From NCBI GenBank assembly GCA_905207235.1, contig CAJLKN010000010.1, forward strand, positions 1-64,000: a stretch of DNA of 64,000 bases, given 5' to 3'. This DNA is from an uncultured Eubacteriales bacterium. Lineage in GTDB: Bacteria > Bacillota > Clostridia > Christensenellales > Borkfalkiaceae. The notes under the pieces were generated by a model. That model searched no databases. It was not told the origin of the DNA and was given only the letters and a program-made list of their open reading frames with translations. Shown one piece after another: positions 52,101 to 58,379 of this stretch. The first letter of the stretch is position 1. Each line of letters starts with the position of its first letter. Made by a program: the position numbers and the translations under genes.

Positions 52101-52877
52101 GCATTCCCCGGAACTAACTGCGAGCTCGACACGGCAAGGGCTTTCCGTCTGGCAGGCGCAGAGCCCGAAATACTCGTCATCAAAAACCGCACTCCCGCGG
52201 ATATCGAGGAGAGCGTTCAGGCTATAATAAAGGCTGTCGACAGGGCAAATATTATTGCATTCCCCGGCGGTTTCTCGGGCGGCGACGAACCGGACGGCTC
52301 GGGCAAGTTCATTGCAACTACATTCAAGAACCCCGCAATAGCGGAGAGGGTTATGAAACTTCTCGACAGCCGCGACGGACTTATCCTCGGCATATGCAAC
52401 GGTTTCCAGGCGCTCATAAAGCTCGGGCTTGTGCCTTACGGCAAGGTCAGCCCGCTCACCGAACAGTCGCCCACGCTCACCTACAACAACATATCCCGCC
52501 ATGTTTCTACCATGGTGGGAATAAGGGTTGCGTCCAACCTCAGCCCCTGGCTGTCGGCTTGCAAGGTCGGCGAAGTTTATACCGTTCCCGTATCTCACGG
52601 CGAAGGCAAGATTGTCGCAAATGCGGCGGAGCTTGAAAAAATGCGCGCAGGCGGTCAGATTGCAACGCAGTACGTCGATCTCGACGGCACTCCCACGATG
52701 GTCAGCCCCTATAACCCCAACGGCAGCACGTGGGCGATTGAGGGCATAACCTCGCCCGACGGCAGGGTGTTCGGCAAGATGGGACATTCCGAGCGCATAG
52801 GCGAAAACCTCTACAAAAACGTCCGCGGAAATTACGATATGAAGATTTTCGAAAGCGGCGTAAGATATTTCAGATAA
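49176..52877 (+). CDS. purL: FGAM synthase, single-chain PurL with glutaminase domain
   Basis: A 1233-residue enzyme that converts FGAR to FGAM. It carries the synthetase halves and the glutaminase in one chain, as is usual in Clostridia, instead of separate PurS, PurQ and PurL. Visible are DTYWSDHCRHTTF near 207, FKNETHNHPTEIEPFGGAAT near 313, GGAVSDMIYRAKPC near 422, and KDSMSGTFEHIDVPPTL near 771. In the glutaminase domain are FPGTNCELDTARAF near 979, the nucleophile Cys in LGICNGFQALIKLGL near 1069 and PVSHGEGKI near 1140. Last gene of the operon. purB and purK are not in this window. Confidence 0.97.
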   Translation: MIYRIFVEKKDNLQAKKVAEDVKNLLKINVEDVRQLIRYDVENISREEFEAAVPCVFSEPPVDNVYLEEVKFPADYSVFAIAYLTGQYDQRADSAAQCVQLLTQKERPLIKCANVYAVKGVNEEQLSKIKKHLINPVESEEVSLEKPSSLAHVAVRAEDVKEVEGFTDMDDEAIAAYHAKMGLAMTVADLIFVRDYFKGEKRNPTETEIRVIDTYWSDHCRHTTFATEISDITVHSDNPHINAALSLYRNLFAEMYANRPDKYPCLMDIATIAVKKLKKEGLLNNLDESDEINACSIKIDAVLDGKKQSYTVMFKNETHNHPTEIEPFGGAATCLGGAIRDPLSGRTYVIQSMRVTGCADPTESLDATLKGKLPQRVITKTAAAGFSSYGNQIGLATGQVDEVYHSGYKAKRLETGYVVGGAVSDMIYRAKPCKGDVIILLGGETGRDGCGGATGSSKAHDEKSVQTCGAEVQKGNALTERKLQRLFLNKEVTRKIKKCNDFGAGGVSVAIGELADGLVIELDKVPKKYEGLSGTELAISESQERMAVVVDASDVEEFIALAAQENLSATPVATVTDDRRMKMYHRGKVIVDISRDFLDTNGVKQITSAEINDNVTDFFAVPEVADFSKALSDTLSRLNVCSKKGLCEMFDSTIGARSVYMPFGGKYQLTPVIAMAAKVVGGETDDCTVSAYGYSPDLMSSSPFTGAIYSIVTSVAKVVAAGADYKDIRLTLQEFFMRLRDDKKRWGVPLSALLGALYAQINLGLGAIGGKDSMSGTFEHIDVPPTLISFALAPAKASALITNVLEKKGVKLYLLPMKKDESFVPDFEYLKKLYTAVHANIKCGNIDFATVVENGGAVSAVVKSCLGNGLGFDFDCDAAHLFAERYGDIIVACDDIKTLGDIDYVCLGQTTESGFTCSGQKVNEARALNSYISKLEGVFPSVAPAEGIVPDCSYTGGAKYTNIATKLARPRVFIPAFPGTNCELDTARAFRLAGAEPEILVIKNRTPADIEESVQAIIKAVDRANIIAFPGGFSGGDEPDGSGKFIATTFKNPAIAERVMKLLDSRDGLILGICNGFQALIKLGLVPYGKVSPLTEQSPTLTYNNISRHVSTMVGIRVASNLSPWLSACKVGEVYTVPVSHGEGKIVANAAELEKMRAGGQIATQYVDLDGTPTMVSPYNPNGSTWAIEGITSPDGRVFGKMGHSERIGENLYKNVRGNYDMKIFESGVRYFR

Positions 52878-52884
52878 GTTTTTG

Positions 52885-52923
52885 AAAATGCGGGCATAAA
52901 CGGCGTTTATGCCCGCATTTTCG
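52885..52923 (+). terminator. Terminator of the purine operon
   Basis: A long perfect stem pairing AAAATGCGGGCATAAAC with its complement ending at 52921, with a very small loop; TTTTC follows. Confidence 0.85.
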
Positions 52924-52933
52924 GTTAAAATTC

Positions 52934-52962
52934 TTTACAAATACAATATTTAGTGGTATAAT
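52934..52962 (+). promoter_or_regulatory. Promoter of nrdR
   Basis: TTTACA (52934-52939), 17 bp, TATAAT (52957-52962) with an extended -10 TGG. The leader is about 20 nt. Confidence 0.8.
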
Positions 52963-52988
52963 AAGAGAAAACGCGAAAAGGTAAAATT

Positions 52989-53447
52989 ATGAAGTGTTTA
53001 TACTGCGGTTGCGAAGACAGCAAAGTTATCGACAGTCGTTCTGCCGACGAGGGAAGGACAATCCGTCGCAGAAGGGAGTGCGTAAGGTGCGGCAAACGTT
53101 TCACGACGTACGAAACCATTGAAGATACCCCCGTGCTCGTCGTCAAGGCAAACGGAACGAGGCAGGCGTTCGACGCGGGCAAGATAAAAAACGGCATCGT
53201 CAAGGCTTGCGAAAAGCGTCCCGTTTCGATGAGTAAAATCGATGAAATGGTCGATAATATCACAAAGCGCGTATATAACTCCATGGAGCAGGAGATATCT
53301 TCAAAAGTTATCGGCGAAATGGTAATGGAAGAGCTCAAAGCGCTGGACGAAGTGGCATATGTCAGATATGCGAGCGTTTACAGGTCGTTCACCGACATTT
53401 CTTCGTTTATGGCAGAGCTTCAGAAGATGATGGAAAACAAAAAATAA
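52989..53447 (+). CDS. nrdR: Transcriptional repressor NrdR
   Basis: A 152-residue repressor of ribonucleotide reductase genes that senses ATP and dATP. The N-terminal zinc ribbon uses CLYCGC at 3-8 and CVRCGKRFTTYE near 31-42. The ATP-cone follows (LVVKANGTRQAFDAGKIKNG near 50-69). The C-terminus has VAYVRYASVYRSFTD. Length is standard. Confidence 0.96.
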   Translation: MKCLYCGCEDSKVIDSRSADEGRTIRRRRECVRCGKRFTTYETIEDTPVLVVKANGTRQAFDAGKIKNGIVKACEKRPVSMSKIDEMVDNITKRVYNSMEQEISSKVIGEMVMEELKALDEVAYVRYASVYRSFTDISSFMAELQKMMENKK

Positions 53448-53454
53448 AAATTTT

Positions 53455-53483
53455 TTCAAAGGCAGTGCAAACTGCCTTATAAT
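53455..53483 (+). promoter_or_regulatory. ispG promoter with palindrome in its spacer
   Basis: TTCAAA (53455-53460), 17 bp, TATAAT (53478-53483). The spacer consists almost wholly of the palindrome GGCAGT-GCAA-ACTGCC (53461-53476), a possible regulator site. Transcription would begin near 53490, two bases before ATG 53492. The hairpin may also act as a weak nrdR terminator. Confidence 0.5.
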
Positions 53484-53491
53484 TTATTTAA

Positions 53492-54544
53492 ATGAACGGT
53501 AAAACAAGGTGCGTTTCGGTCGGCGGAGTGCTCGTCGGCGGAGGCGAAAGCGTAAAAATTCAATCGATGTGCACGACCAAGACGTCGGATGTTTCCGCAA
53601 CGGTCGCGCAGATAAAATCGCTCGAAAATGCGGGCTGCGACATAATCAGGGTTTCCGTCCTCGACGAAAGCGACGCAAAAGCTATCAAAAGCATAAAGGA
53701 AGCAATTAAAATTCCTCTCGTCGCGGACATTCATTTTTCATACAAACTCGCCATTGCCGCCATAGAAAACGGTTGCGACAAAGTCAGAATAAACCCCGGC
53801 AATATCGGCGACGAAAGCGCTGTCAAGGCGGTTGCCGACTGCATAAAAGCGCACAAAATCTGCGTGCGCGTAGGCGCGAATACGGGCAGCGTGGAAAAGG
53901 AATTTCTCGCAAAATACGGCAAAAACGAATATTCTCTCGTCGAAAGCGCGCTTAAAAACGTTTCAATTCTCGAAAAAGAGGGCGTAAACGACATAGTGAT
54001 TTCTGTAAAAGCCTCGTCCGTGCCCCTTACGGTAAAGGCATACAGACTGCTTTCTTCCCGCTGCGATTATCCCCTGCACATAGGCGTAACCGAGGCGGGT
54101 ACGGAGGAAATGGCGGTTGTCAAATCTTCGGTCGCCCTCGGCTCACTGCTCCTCGACGGAATAGGCGATACCATGCGCGTATCGATTACGGGCGATCCCG
54201 TAAGGGAAGTCGTCGCCGCGCGTAGAATTCTTCGCGCCGTCGGGCTGGATAACAACTTTGTCGATGTTATTTCCTGCCCCACGTGCGGCAGGTGCATGTG
54301 GAATTCAATGGAGCTCGCTCAAAAGGTTACCGAGCGCGTAGAGCACATAAGAAAGCCTTTGAAAGTCGCCGTCATGGGCTGTGTGGTAAACGGTCCGGGC
54401 GAAGCGAAAGATTGCGATATAGGCATTGCGGGCGCGCAGGATTACTGCGTCATATTCAGAAACGGACAAATAACAAAAAAAATTCCGTCCGCGCAGGCAG
54501 AAGAGGTTTTCCTCGCGGAGATAGAAGAGTTAATTAATGACTGA
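53492..54544 (+). CDS. ispG: HMBPP synthase (4-hydroxy-3-methylbut-2-enyl-diphosphate synthase)
   Basis: A 350-residue iron-sulfur enzyme of the MEP isoprenoid pathway. The TIM-barrel part has VKIQSMCTTKTSDV near 21-34, PLVADIHFSYKLA near 76-88 and VRINPGNIG near 97. The cluster ligands are in SCPTCGRCMWN near 261-271, with a further Cys in AVMGCVVNGPGEAKDCDIGI near 293. No ribosome site is seen before the ATG, in keeping with a nearly leaderless transcript. It overlaps the next gene by eight bases. Confidence 0.96.
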   Translation: MNGKTRCVSVGGVLVGGGESVKIQSMCTTKTSDVSATVAQIKSLENAGCDIIRVSVLDESDAKAIKSIKEAIKIPLVADIHFSYKLAIAAIENGCDKVRINPGNIGDESAVKAVADCIKAHKICVRVGANTGSVEKEFLAKYGKNEYSLVESALKNVSILEKEGVNDIVISVKASSVPLTVKAYRLLSSRCDYPLHIGVTEAGTEEMAVVKSSVALGSLLLDGIGDTMRVSITGDPVREVVAARRILRAVGLDNNFVDVISCPTCGRCMWNSMELAQKVTERVEHIRKPLKVAVMGCVVNGPGEAKDCDIGIAGAQDYCVIFRNGQITKKIPSAQAEEVFLAEIEELIND

Positions 54545-56072
54545 ATTTATCGAAAAAATACACACAATACCGTCTTTCGGCTCTGCCGTTCTATCGTCAG
54601 TCAGCCTCGAAAGAGCGGGACATAAAGTAAACGTCAGCCTGATTACGGATACGGCGTATTCGGCAGAGGACGAAAAACAGGCGAACAGCATAGTCCGCCA
54701 GTTCGTGCCAGAAGAGTTCGAGTGCAATCTTACCATATCCAAACTCACGCCCGACGAAGGCATGGTTGCGCGCAGAATAATGCAGGTTCTGGAACATTCA
54801 AACAAGGCTCTCGCCTGCCTCGTCTCGCAGGACGACATAAGCGTTACAAAGACGCAGTCGGGCTTCGATTTCACCGTTTCGGTAATTGCTAACACCGTCG
54901 TTTCGGAGGGCGTTGCGGAAAAAATTATTTCGGAGCTCAAAAAGAGCTTCTGCGGCGATTTCACGGGCAGGTGCATAAAGAGCGACAAAAAAATAGAGAG
55001 TATCGAAGTGGAAGAGGAAAAGGAAAACGTCGAATACGTCATTCCCGTGCGCACTTTTAAGATAAGAGATTTTACCCGCCTCGAAGGCGAAAGCGCGCAG
55101 GAAGACGCGGTTTATATGAGCGACGTCAACTACGAAAGCGAAAACGTAGTCGTCTGCGGAGTTATCGAGGCGATAGAGGAGAGGACTTATACCCGCAAAT
55201 CCGACGGCAAAGAAAAGACTTATTTTGCCCTCACTCTATCGGACGGTACAGCGACGCTCCGCCTTACATATTTTGCAAGGGTCAGCACGATAGAAAAAAT
55301 ACGCAAGTTAAAGCAGGGCGACAGCATAGTATGTACGGGCAAGACAGAAGTTTTCAGGGGAGCGGTGCGCTATACCGCAAAGTATATCGACTTCGGCAAA
55401 ACTCCCGAAGGTTTCGTGCCCGTGCAGAGACCTTCCAAGCCTGCGCCCAAGTATTATACATCCGTTTTTCCCCAGCCCTATTCCGATTTTTCGCAGACGG
55501 ACATATTTACCCGCCCCGTCCTGCCGCAGTGCCTCAAAGACAACACTTTTGTCGTGTTTGACCTAGAAACGACGGGTCTTAACAGCTCGCCGTCGGCGGG
55601 AGGCATGGACAGAATAATAGAAATCGGCGCCTATAAGATAACGGGAGGGGAAATAAATGAAAGTTTTTCCACTTTCGTAAATCCCCGCAAAAAACTTTCT
55701 GAAGAGATAATAAAACTTACGGGCATCACGCCCGATATGGTGGAGAACGCGCCTACTTACGAGCAGGTAATGCCCGACTTTTTCAAATTCTGTCAGGGGG
55801 CATACCTCGTCGGACACAACATCGCGGGCTTCGACTTCAAATTTGTCGATTATTACTGCTCGCAACTCGGGTATCACCTAGAAAGAAAATTATTCGACAC
55901 CATACCGCTCTCGCAGGAGCTTCTGTTCCTTTCCAACTATAAGCTCAACACCGTAGCCGACCATTTCGGCATAACTTTCAACCACCACAGGGCGGTGGAC
56001 GATGCTCTGGTTACGGCGAAAATTTTTATCGAGCTCATTAAATTAAAAAAATCGCTGCCAAAGTATATGTAA
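54537..56072 (+). CDS. PolC-like exonuclease protein lacking PHP and polymerase domains
   Basis: A 511-residue protein aligned in plan with the front of DNA polymerase III PolC: an N-terminal domain (about 1-160), an OB fold (about 200-290, VCGVIEAIEERTYTRKSDGK and ALTLSDGTATLRLTYFAR), and a DEDDh 3'-5' exonuclease (about 340-505). All exonuclease residues are seen: FVVFDLETTGL, LVGHNIAGFDFKF and HHRAVDDALVTAKIF. The exonuclease normally sits inside a PHP domain and is followed by some 900 residues of polymerase; both are absent, and the gene ends cleanly at a promoter for rimP. It occupies the usual polC position between ispG and rimP. It probably acts as a separate proofreading or repair nuclease. 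Confidence 0.8.
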   Translation: MTEFIEKIHTIPSFGSAVLSSVSLERAGHKVNVSLITDTAYSAEDEKQANSIVRQFVPEEFECNLTISKLTPDEGMVARRIMQVLEHSNKALACLVSQDDISVTKTQSGFDFTVSVIANTVVSEGVAEKIISELKKSFCGDFTGRCIKSDKKIESIEVEEEKENVEYVIPVRTFKIRDFTRLEGESAQEDAVYMSDVNYESENVVVCGVIEAIEERTYTRKSDGKEKTYFALTLSDGTATLRLTYFARVSTIEKIRKLKQGDSIVCTGKTEVFRGAVRYTAKYIDFGKTPEGFVPVQRPSKPAPKYYTSVFPQPYSDFSQTDIFTRPVLPQCLKDNTFVVFDLETTGLNSSPSAGGMDRIIEIGAYKITGGEINESFSTFVNPRKKLSEEIIKLTGITPDMVENAPTYEQVMPDFFKFCQGAYLVGHNIAGFDFKFVDYYCSQLGYHLERKLFDTIPLSQELLFLSNYKLNTVADHFGITFNHHRAVDDALVTAKIFIELIKLKKSLPKYM

Positions 56073-56075
56073 TGC

Positions 56076-56104
56076 TTGCAAAACGGCGAAAACTGTGTTA
56101 TAAT
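56076..56104 (+). promoter_or_regulatory. Promoter of the rimP-nusA-infB operon
   Basis: TTGCAA (56076-56081), 17 bp, TATAAT (56099-56104) with an extended -10 TGT. The leader is about 70 nt and contains a hairpin at 56131-56159. Confidence 0.8.
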
Positions 56105-56130
56105 CATAACATACTTAATACTTTATAAGC

Positions 56131-56159
56131 ATTGAGTGCCTTGACGAAGGGCACTCAAT
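56131..56159 (+). promoter_or_regulatory. Leader hairpin before rimP
   Basis: A perfect 10-bp stem ATTGAGTGCC/GGCACTCAAT with a nine-base loop, 21 bases before the rimP start. NusA is known to regulate its own operon in some bacteria, so this could be an attenuation or regulatory site. No T-run follows, so it is not a plain terminator. Confidence 0.5.
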
Positions 56160-56180
56160 ATTGCTATAAAAGGGAATAAA

Positions 56181-56639
56181 ATGAACATTAAACCGCTTTC
56201 CGAGCTTAAAACTTTTCTCGAAGGTTACGCCCAACCTATGGGTATAGAGATTGTCGATATCGAGTTTTCCGATAAAGACAAGACGCTGACAATCTTCATA
56301 GAAACTGAAAACGGCGTCGATCTCGACACATGCGAAGCGTTCCACAACGCGATAATGGAGCCGATAGACACATTCGACCCTACTTTCGACGTGCCCTATA
56401 CTCTCAACGTGTCCAGCCCGGGACTTGACCGCCCGTTCAAAACGCAGAGGGATTTCGAGCGCAACATAGGAAAGGAAGTCGAAGTCAAACTTTATGCTCC
56501 GATAAAGGGCAAAAAATTTATCGAAGGCGTGCTTCTTTCGTTCGATGAAAACAGCGTTACGCTGAAGACCGAAAAAGAAGAACTGAAAATACAGCGCAAC
56601 AGAATAGCAAAGATAAACAAAGCAATCAAATTCGAGTAA
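56181..56639 (+). CDS. rimP: Ribosome maturation factor RimP
   Basis: A 152-residue protein for 30S subunit maturation. It shows GIEIVDIEFSDKDKTLTIFI near 19-38, DTCEAFHNAI near 51, LNVSSPGLDRPFKTQRDFER near 74-93 and a C-terminal SH3-like domain. It begins the operon that continues to ribF. Confidence 0.94.
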   Translation: MNIKPLSELKTFLEGYAQPMGIEIVDIEFSDKDKTLTIFIETENGVDLDTCEAFHNAIMEPIDTFDPTFDVPYTLNVSSPGLDRPFKTQRDFERNIGKEVEVKLYAPIKGKKFIEGVLLSFDENSVTLKTEKEELKIQRNRIAKINKAIKFE

Positions 56640-56702
56640 TCCGCTCCGCGGGCAGCGTTCATACCCGCATAAAACACACAATATTTTCAGGAGAATAAAA
56701 AA

Positions 56703-57788
56703 ATGAAAGACGATATTTTCGCGGCACTTGCAGACCTTGAAAAAGAAAAGGGCATACCCCAGCAGGTATTTCTCGACGCGCTTCAGAACGCGCTCGTTTC
56801 GGCTTGCAAAAAGCAGGGAGCTGCCGGCACGGTAGAGATGAAGCTCGTACCCGAAAAGGGCAATATAGAGTTTTACACCGTCAGGGAAGTAGTCGATGAG
56901 GTGGAGGATAAGGATACTCAGATTTCTCTCGAAGACGCTAAAAATATCAAAAAGAGCTACAAGGTCGGCGATTTCGTCAAGGAAAAGTTTGTACCCAAGG
57001 ACTTTTCGAGAATTGCCGCGCAGACGGCAAAGCAGGTAATACTTCAGAAAATTCACGAAACCGAGCGCGACGCAGCCATGAGCGAATTTTCCAACAAGGA
57101 AGGCGAGCTTCTCGTCGGAACGGTCCGCAAGCTCGACGCAAAGAACGTATATGTCGAGCTCGGCAAAGGTCAGGTTGAGGGCATAATGCTTCCTTCCGAC
57201 CAGGTTGCGGGCGAAGATTACAAGGTAAACGATAAAATCAAAGTTTTCGTAAAGCGCGTAAAGAGCGGTTTCAAGGGCGCGCAGGTGCTCGTCAGCCGTT
57301 CGTCCGCGGGACTTGTAAGAAAACTTTTCGAAGAAGAAGTGCCCGAAATCAAGCAGGGCACGGTTGTCATAAAGGAAATCAGCCGCGAAGCGGGCGCCAG
57401 AACCAAAATGGCTATCTGGTCCGAAGACCCCCGCGTCGATGCCATCGGCGCGTGCGTAGGCAACAAGGGCGCAAGAGTTAACGCGGTCGTCGAAGAGCTT
57501 CACGGCGAAAAGATAGATATCATCCCCTGGAGCGAAAATCCCCTCGAATTCATAGCAAAGGCGCTTTCGCCCGCAAAGGTTCTTTCCGTAACCCAGCTTG
57601 AAGGCGAAAAGACTGCCATGGCGGTAGTTCCCGACGACAAACTTTCGCTTGCAATCGGCAAGGACGGTCAGAATGCCCGCCTTGCGGTAAGGCTCACCGG
57701 CTGGAAGATAGACGTCAAGAGCCGCTCCGCTGCGGAAAAGATGGGCTATATGCAGGCAGAAGACGAAGGAGAGCAGGACGGCGAGTAA
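56703..57788 (+). CDS. nusA: Transcription factor NusA
   Basis: A 361-residue NusA that binds RNA polymerase and affects pausing, termination and antitermination. The N-terminal domain (1-125, FLDALQNALVSACKK), S1 domain (about 132-200, LLVGTVRKLDAKNVYVELGK), and two KH domains (CVGNKGARVNAVVEELHGEK near 252; AIGKDGQNARLAVRLTGWKI near 317-336) are in order. The frame to the right is short, so there is no extra C-terminal acidic repeat. Confidence 0.97.
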   Translation: MKDDIFAALADLEKEKGIPQQVFLDALQNALVSACKKQGAAGTVEMKLVPEKGNIEFYTVREVVDEVEDKDTQISLEDAKNIKKSYKVGDFVKEKFVPKDFSRIAAQTAKQVILQKIHETERDAAMSEFSNKEGELLVGTVRKLDAKNVYVELGKGQVEGIMLPSDQVAGEDYKVNDKIKVFVKRVKSGFKGAQVLVSRSSAGLVRKLFEEEVPEIKQGTVVIKEISREAGARTKMAIWSEDPRVDAIGACVGNKGARVNAVVEELHGEKIDIIPWSENPLEFIAKALSPAKVLSVTQLEGEKTAMAVVPDDKLSLAIGKDGQNARLAVRLTGWKIDVKSRSAAEKMGYMQAEDEGEQDGE

Positions 57789-57791
57789 CAC

Positions 57792-58064
57792 ATGCCTAAA
57801 ATCAAAAAGATACCTTTAAGGCAGTGCATAGCCTGCCGCGAGCTCAAGCAAAAAAAAGAAATGCTGCGCATAGTCCGCAACGCCGAAGGGAAAATTTTTC
57901 TCGATTTTTCGGGTAAGGCGTCGGGCAGAGGAGCATACATCTGCGACAGCGAAGAGTGCGTGAAAAAGTTGAAAAAGCAGCGCCTTATAAACAAAGTTTT
58001 TTCCTGTGAAGTGGACGACGGCGTGTATGCTGCCATAGAGGAGGAATATCTTGGCAAAAAATAA
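57792..58064 (+). CDS. rnpM: RNase P modulator RnpM (YlxR family)
   Basis: A 90-residue YlxR-family protein with the conserved RQCIACRELKQKKEMLRIVR at 9-28 and GRGAYICDSEECVKKLKKQR near 47-66. The family binds the RNase P RNA in Bacillus. Its end overlaps the next gene by 14 bases. Confidence 0.92.
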   Translation: MPKIKKIPLRQCIACRELKQKKEMLRIVRNAEGKIFLDFSGKASGRGAYICDSEECVKKLKKQRLINKVFSCEVDDGVYAAIEEEYLGKK

Positions 58065-58377
58065 GGTGGAAACCTTTATAGGGTTTTGCGTAAAAGCGCG
58101 CAAAATTGCCCTTGGCGCAGGCGCGATAGACGTACTCAAAAGCGGAGTTCATCTGATTATCGTGTGCTCTTCGGGGTCAAAGAATTGCTTTGATCTTGCG
58201 CTTAAATATAAAAAGAAATTTAATTGTCCGCTTATGATATGCAAATGCGGATTGGAGACCGCTGTTAATAAACCCGGCTGTAAGCTGGCGGCTGTCAGGG
58301 ACGAAAGTCTGGCAAACGCGATAGTGGCGAATGCCTGTGAAGAATATGAAATATATGCCGGAGGCGTAAAAGAGTAA
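58051..58377 (+). CDS. YlxQ-type L7Ae/L30e-like RNA-binding protein
   Basis: A 108-residue protein starting at TTG 58051, after GGAGGAA. ETFIGFCVKARKIALGAGAI at 7-26 and the central VHLIIVCSSGSKNC near 33-46 fit the L7Ae fold that binds kink-turn RNA. The position between rnpM and infB is the standard one for ylxQ. The specific RNA is not known. Confidence 0.9.
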   Translation: MAKNKVETFIGFCVKARKIALGAGAIDVLKSGVHLIIVCSSGSKNCFDLALKYKKKFNCPLMICKCGLETAVNKPGCKLAAVRDESLANAIVANACEEYEIYAGGVKE

Positions 58378-58379
58378 AT

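Noticed and set aside
54537..56072. PolC pseudogene broken by a frameshift
   Set aside because: The 100 bases after the stop hold a promoter and rimP leader, and no polymerase or PHP motif appears in any frame nearby.
56115..57791. A 558-codon open frame on the reverse strand across rimP and nusA
   Set aside because: It is fully antisense to two certain genes and has no recognisable motif or ribosome site. Long reverse frames also occur opposite ilvE, purF/purM, purH and the hydratase gene; they follow from the codon bias of the GC-richer core.
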